The position numbers and the translations under genes are program-made. Of a DNA stretch of 64,000 bases, positions 59,896 through 64,000 are shown one piece after another (the stretch's first letter is position 1; the number at the start of each line of letters is the position of its first letter). This DNA comes from Nocardioides sp. URHA0020 (GTDB lineage: Bacteria; Actinomycetota; Actinomycetes; Propionibacteriales; Nocardioidaceae): assembly GCF_000620705.1 (NCBI RefSeq), contig NZ_KK211166.1, positions 793,117 through 857,116 of the forward strand. Reading direction: 5' to 3'. The notes under the pieces are model-generated. The model did no database searches and was not told the origin of the DNA. It was given only the letters and a program-made list of their open reading frames with translations.

Positions 59896-62435
59896 GGCGC
59901 ACCGACCGGGATCGTCGACCCGAGGGAGACCGGGCCGGTCGGCTCGGCCGGCGCGATCTGGCCGCGCTCGGTGCGGAAGGTGATGTGCGGGTCGGGGGTG
60001 CCCGGGGCGTTCACGAACGAGACGAAGCGCGCCAGCTTGTCGGGGTCCTCGAGCGTCGCCTGCCACTCGTCGAAGTAGGTGTCGACGTGCCGCGCCATCG
60101 CCGCCTCCAGCTCCGAGCCGAGACCGAGCGCGTCGTCGACGACGACCTCCCGCACCCGGTCGAGCCCGCCCTCGAGCGAGTCGATCCACGGCGCCGTGCG
60201 CTGCAGCCGGTCGGCGGTGCGGATGTAGTACATGAGGTAGCGGTCGAGGTAGCGCAGCAACGTCTCCCGGTCGAGGTCCCCGGCCAGCAGCTGGGCGTGG
60301 GCCGGGGTGGCGCCGCCGTTGCCGCCGACGTACAGGTTCCAGCCCCTCTCGGTCGCGATCACCCCGAAGTCCTTGCCCCGGGCCTCGGCGCACTCCCGGG
60401 CGCAGCCGCTCACGCCGCCCTTGAGCTTGTGCGGCGAGCGCAGCCCCCGGTAGCGCAGCTCCAGGTCGATCGCGAGCTGCACCGAGTCCTGCACGCCGTA
60501 CCGGCACCAGGTCGAGCCGACGCAGGACTTCACGGTGCGCAGCGACTTGCCGTACGCGTGCCCCGACTCGAAGCCGGCGTCGACGAGCCGTCTCCAGATC
60601 GCCGGCAGCTGCTCCATCCGGGCGCCGAGCAGGTCGATCCGCTGGCCGCCGGTGATCTTGGTGTAGAGCTCGAAGTCGCGCGCCACCTCCCCGATGACGA
60701 TCAGCCTCTCCGGGGTGATCTCCCCGCCGGGGATGCGCGGGACGACGGAGTAGGTGCCGTTGCGCTGGATGTTGGCGAGGTAGGCGTCGTTGGTGTCCTG
60801 GAGCGTCCGGGTCTGGCCCTCGAGCACGTGGCCGTTGAGCTGACTGGCCAGGATCGAGGCGATGGCCGGCTTGCAGATCTCGCAGCCGCGGCCGGTGCCG
60901 TGGGCCGCGACGACCTGGTCGAAGCTGCGGAGCTCGTGCACCGCGACCACGTCGAAGAGCTCCTGCCGGGTCAGCGGGAAGTGCTCGCAGATGCTGCGGT
61001 CGACCGTCCGGCCCTGAGTCGCGTAGAAGTCCTCGACGATCCTCTTCACCAGTGGCTTGCAGGAGCCGCAGGTGCTGCCGGCCCTGGTGCACCGGGTGAC
61101 GCAGGCCGGTCCGTCGCAGGTGCCGTCCTCCGCGACGGCCGCCTCGATCTGAGCCCGGGTCACGTCGTTGCACGAGCACACCTGCGCCTCGGCGGGGAGG
61201 CTGGTCTCGGGCACGCCGCGACCGGCGGGCAGGATCAGGTCCTCGGGGTTGTCGGGGAGCGGGATGCCGGAGGCAACCATCGGCCGCAGGACGCCGTACG
61301 CCGTCGCGTCGCCGACCAGCACGCCGCCGAGCAGCCGGGTGCCGTCGCCGGAGACCACCAGCTTCTTGTACACGCCGGCGACGGCGTCGGAGTAGACGAG
61401 CTCGAGGGCCCCGTCGGTGGTCGCGAAGGCGTCGCCGAAGCTCGCCACGTCGACGCCCATCAGCTTGAGCTTGGTGGACATGTCGGCGCCGGTGAACGTG
61501 CCGGGCCCGCCGAGCAGCGCGTCGGCCACGACCTCGGCCATCGAGTAGCCGGGCGCCACCAGCCCGTACATCCGGCCACCCGGCGCGGCGCACTCGCCGA
61601 TCGCCCACACGTGCGGGTCGGAGGAGCGGCACCGCTCGTCGACGAGCACGCCGCCGCGCTCGGCCGTCGCGAGGCCGGCGGCCCGGGCGAGCGCGTCGCG
61701 CGGGCGGATGCCGGCAGAGAAGACGACGATCTCGGCGGCGATCGCCGGCGCGTCCTTCAGCGCCAGGCCGGTCACCCGGTGCTCGCCCAGCACCCGCTCG
61801 GTCATCGCACCGGTGTGGACGCTCAGCCCGAGCCGCTCGACGTGCCGGGTCAGCGTCGCGCCGCCGGCGTCGTCGACCTGCACCGCCATCAGCCGCGGCG
61901 CCATCTCGACGACGTGGGTCTCCAGGCCCAGCTGGGACAGGGCGTTGGCTGCCTCGAGCCCGAGCAGGCCGCCGCCGATCACCGCGCCGACGGTGGCCGT
62001 GCCGGCGGCCGCCCGGATCGCCTCGAGGTCCTCGATCGTGCGGTAGACGAAGCAGCCCTCCAGGTCGTGGCCGGGGATCGGCGGCACGAACGGGGCCGCG
62101 CCGGTGGCGAGCACCAGCTCGTCGTAGGTGATCACCTCACCGTCGGCGAGCAGCACCGACCGGGTCTCGGGGTCGAAGGCCTCGACCGGGACGCCGAGCA
62201 CCAGGCGCACCCGTGGGTCGTCGTACGCCCCGTCGGGCAGCAGGCTCAGCGCCTCGGCGCCGACCTCGAAGAAGGAGGTGAGCGCGACCCGGTCGTACGC
62301 CGCGCGCGGCTCCTCGCCGACGACCACGATGTCGTGGGTCTCGGTGAGGCCACGCTCGACGGCAGCCTGCACGAAGCGGTGGCTGACCATCCCGTGACCG
62401 ACGACGACGATGGTGCGGCGGTGGTGAGGGCTCAT
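59892..62435 (-). CDS. nirB: nitrite reductase (NADH) large subunit
   Basis: An 847-residue enzyme reducing nitrite to ammonia in the cytoplasm. The FAD/NAD domains come first (TIVVVGHGMVSHRFVQAAVE, GAVIGGGLLGLEAANALSQL, VVFSAGIRPRDALARAAGLA). A BFD-like [2Fe-2S] region (QVCSCNDVTRAQIEAAV; CGSCKPLVKRIVEDFY) follows, then nitrite/sulfite reductase halves. Siroheme/4Fe-4S cysteines are in KSCVGSTWCRYGVQDSVQ and KGGVSGCARECAEARGKD. ATG 62435 overlaps the nasB stop (ATGA). Complete length for the family. Confidence 0.95.
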   Translation of the reverse strand: MSPHHRRTIVVVGHGMVSHRFVQAAVERGLTETHDIVVVGEEPRAAYDRVALTSFFEVGAEALSLLPDGAYDDPRVRLVLGVPVEAFDPETRSVLLADGEVITYDELVLATGAAPFVPPIPGHDLEGCFVYRTIEDLEAIRAAAGTATVGAVIGGGLLGLEAANALSQLGLETHVVEMAPRLMAVQVDDAGGATLTRHVERLGLSVHTGAMTERVLGEHRVTGLALKDAPAIAAEIVVFSAGIRPRDALARAAGLATAERGGVLVDERCRSSDPHVWAIGECAAPGGRMYGLVAPGYSMAEVVADALLGGPGTFTGADMSTKLKLMGVDVASFGDAFATTDGALELVYSDAVAGVYKKLVVSGDGTRLLGGVLVGDATAYGVLRPMVASGIPLPDNPEDLILPAGRGVPETSLPAEAQVCSCNDVTRAQIEAAVAEDGTCDGPACVTRCTRAGSTCGSCKPLVKRIVEDFYATQGRTVDRSICEHFPLTRQELFDVVAVHELRSFDQVVAAHGTGRGCEICKPAIASILASQLNGHVLEGQTRTLQDTNDAYLANIQRNGTYSVVPRIPGGEITPERLIVIGEVARDFELYTKITGGQRIDLLGARMEQLPAIWRRLVDAGFESGHAYGKSLRTVKSCVGSTWCRYGVQDSVQLAIDLELRYRGLRSPHKLKGGVSGCARECAEARGKDFGVIATERGWNLYVGGNGGATPAHAQLLAGDLDRETLLRYLDRYLMYYIRTADRLQRTAPWIDSLEGGLDRVREVVVDDALGLGSELEAAMARHVDTYFDEWQATLEDPDKLARFVSFVNAPGTPDPHITFRTERGQIAPAEPTGPVSLGSTIPVGAP

Positions 62436-63793
62436 GACGGGGTTCCTTCCAGGGAGCGAGCGGCGAGCAGGGAGCGGACGGCGTCGGCGCAGCCGCCGCA
62501 GCCGGTGGTGGCGCGGGTGGAGGACCGCACGTCCTCGAGGGAGGAGCAGGCGCGGATCCGGCCGGCCGTGACACCGGCGCAGGCGCAGACCTCGGCGTCG
62601 TCGGGCAGGGAGACGGTGCCGGCCGCTGCCGGCCGGTCGCCCATCAGCAGGTCACCGGGCTCGTGCGGGCCGAGGACGGTGGCGCGGTCGTAGTGCTGGG
62701 TGATCAACCCGATCCGGGACAGGTCGCCGACCAGGGTGGCGGCGACGATGACACCGTCGCGGACGACGAGCTTGCGGTGGCTGCCCGCGATCGGGTTCGA
62801 GACCTCGACGACCTGGCCCTCGGCCCGCTCGGGGTCGCCGAGAACGGCGACGTCGAGGTCGGTGGCGCGGAGCCGGGCGACGGTGCGCGCCCCGTCGTAG
62901 GCGATGTCCTCACCGCCCAGGTGCCGGGCGAGCAGGCCGGCCTGCTCCCAGGCGGGTGGCACGAAGCCGGTGACCTGGGCGCCGCGCTGGGCGCAGTCGC
63001 CGATCGCGTGGATGTGCGCGTCGCTGGTGCGCAGGTGGTGGTCGACCACGATCCCGCGGCGTACGTCGAGGCCCGCGCGGCGCGCCAGGGCGGTCGACGG
63101 ACGCCCGCCGGCGGTGAGCACGACGAGGTCGGTCTCGAGGGTGTAGCCGTTGTCGAGCCGCAGCCCCCGGTCGTCGAGCCGGACGGCGCGGGCGCCGGTG
63201 TAGATCGTGGTCCCGAGCCGCTCCAGGTCGCGGGCCAGGATCGCGCCGGCGCGGGGACCGACCTGGCTGCGCAGCAGGTGCTCCCCGCCCTCGACGACCT
63301 CGGTCGCGAGCCCGCGGACGCTGAGCGCGCGGGCGACCTGGAGCCCGAGCAGCCCGCCGCCGACCACGACCGCGTTGCGCGCATGGGGGACGGCCGCCGA
63401 GAGCCGCCGGCAGTCGTCGAGCGTCCGGAAGGCGTGCACCTTCTCGTGCAGCCGGCCGTCCATCCGCACCAGCCCGCGGATCGGCGGCAGCGTCGGGATG
63501 CTGCCGGTGGCCAGCACGAGCCGGTCGTAGGGCACCCGGCTCCGGTCCGCCAGCTCGACCTCGCGCTCCTCGCAGTGGATCTCGACGACGCGGGCGCCGA
63601 GCCGCAGGTCGGCGCGGTCGGGCGTCGCGAGCGCCAGCGCCTCCGGGCTGTGCGTCCCCTCCAGCACCGCGGAGAGCAGGATCCGGTTGTACGGCGGGTG
63701 CCACTCGTCCCCGAGGAGGGTCACCCCCGGCAGCTCCTGGGCGAGCCGGCCGGCCGCCATCCCGGCGCCGACCACCACGATGCGCTCGCTCAT
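62432..63793 (-). CDS. nasB: FAD-dependent electron-transfer subunit of assimilatory nitrate reductase
   Basis: A 453-residue flavoprotein, ATG 63793 inside the upstream stop (ATGA). [60 protein letters not shown] and [20 protein letters not shown] are the two-dinucleotide-domain fold. The C-terminus has a BFD-like [2Fe-2S] site: [19 protein letters not shown] and [15 protein letters not shown]. It resembles the NirB N-terminal half and would pass NAD(P)H electrons to the molybdenum nitrate reductase encoded just upstream. Confidence 0.85.
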   Translation of the reverse strand: MSERIVVVGAGMAAGRLAQELPGVTLLGDEWHPPYNRILLSAVLEGTHSPEALALATPDRADLRLGARVVEIHCEEREVELADRSRVPYDRLVLATGSIPTLPPIRGLVRMDGRLHEKVHAFRTLDDCRRLSAAVPHARNAVVVGGGLLGLQVARALSVRGLATEVVEGGEHLLRSQVGPRAGAILARDLERLGTTIYTGARAVRLDDRGLRLDNGYTLETDLVVLTAGGRPSTALARRAGLDVRRGIVVDHHLRTSDAHIHAIGDCAQRGAQVTGFVPPAWEQAGLLARHLGGEDIAYDGARTVARLRATDLDVAVLGDPERAEGQVVEVSNPIAGSHRKLVVRDGVIVAATLVGDLSRIGLITQHYDRATVLGPHEPGDLLMGDRPAAAGTVSLPDDAEVCACAGVTAGRIRACSSLEDVRSSTRATTGCGGCADAVRSLLAARSLEGTPS

Positions 63794-64000
63794 GCCGGGG
63801 TCCCGGTGCGCTCGGCGGCGCGCGCAGCCACGGCGACCGCGCACGCGCAGACCTTGAACTCCGGCATCCGGCTGGCCGGGTCGAGCGCGTCGTTGGTCAG
63901 CCGGTTGGCGCCCACCCAGTGGAAGGGCACGAAGACGGTGTCGGGGCGGATCGTGTCGACGACCCGTGCGGGGGCCCTGAGCTCGCCGCGCCGGGTGGTG
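63790..64000 (-). CDS. nasA: assimilatory nitrate reductase catalytic subunit, C-terminal end only
   Basis: The last 70 residues of a gene entering from beyond base 64000. [56 protein letters not shown] is the end of the molybdopterin-dinucleotide-binding domain of NasA/NarB enzymes (the F-H-W and N-x-LT-x-x-ALDP-x-SxxPEFK motif). First visible gene of the six-gene chain ending at 57810. Confidence 0.88.
   Translation of the reverse strand, partial: TTRRGELRAPARVVDTIRPDTVFVPFHWVGANRLTNDALDPASRMPEFKVCACAVAVAARAAERTGTPA

Noticed and set aside
59067..62693. 1208-aa plus-strand open frame
   Set aside because: Antisense shadow of nirB/nirD/hemD; Arg/Gly/Val-rich translation without motifs.
1..64000. 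tRNA or rRNA genes
   Set aside because: No cloverleaf-like segment or rRNA motif was noticed; a covariance-model scan would be the decisive test.

Overview
The window looks like a chromosome segment of a high-GC actinobacterium. It has frequent GTG starts, 4-nt overlapping operons, a Ku with a Lys/Ala-rich tail, DUF2510, DUF2188 and DUF3263 proteins, and an ssd-tadA locus beside a HAD phosphatase as in mycobacteria. A Nocardioidaceae-type genome is my best guess. That is inference; no rRNA gene is present to settle it.

From position 1 to about 48.16 kb the DNA is accessory. Its right edge is sharp. A five-gene transposition operon (tniQ1-tnsA-tnsB-tnsC-tniQ2, 39.4-47.9 kb, 4- or 11-nt overlaps throughout) is followed by an array of about 20-bp-spaced repeats ending in ACA at 48159. 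The next bases are the middle of a tadA/cpaF gene on the minus strand, cut just after the codons for NTGHEGG. This is a Tn7-like element (TnsA plus DD35E TnsB plus AAA+ TnsC plus two different TniQ proteins) inserted in a type IV/Tad pilus ATPase gene. The other half of tadA and the left end are not visible, so the element may start before position 1.

Cargo, left to right: 0-7.2 kb holds likely defence and hypothetical genes (partial large protein, Abi_C protein, T5orf172/GIY-YIG-like plus HIRAN pair, small HTH proteins). 7.3-10.4 kb holds a two-gene NHEJ set (Ku, ATP-dependent DNA ligase), a frameshifted gene and a DUF2188 protein. 10.7-11.9 kb holds a DUF3263 protein and a peroxiredoxin-like remnant. 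11.9-35.3 kb holds five very large LAL-type LuxR regulators interleaved with six alpha/beta hydrolases, an MBL-fold hydrolase, an enoyl-CoA hydratase, a winged-helix regulator and an AraC regulator. 35.3-39.2 kb holds a GTGTCCCG repeat array, a hypothetical gene, a broken PD-(D/E)XK-like nuclease and a Cys-motif hypothetical gene. A palindromic operator (GTRTAGA-NN-TCTAYAC) is found before a cargo HTH gene at 2.75 kb and before the transposition operon at 39.34 kb, with weaker copies at 3.13 and 6.0 kb. This suggests one repressor serves cargo and transposition.

From 48.16 to 64 kb the DNA is ordinary core genome: truncated tadA, a frameshifted ssd, a HAD phosphatase, a conserved hypothetical gene, a methyltransferase, a LytS/LytTR two-component pair followed by a small membrane protein and an acetate-type sodium:solute symporter, a histidine phosphatase, a globin, and a fully overlapping assimilatory nitrate/nitrite operon read leftward (nasA end, nasB, nirB, nirD, hemD-wHTH, cbiX-like chelatase) that combines nitrite reduction with siroheme supply.
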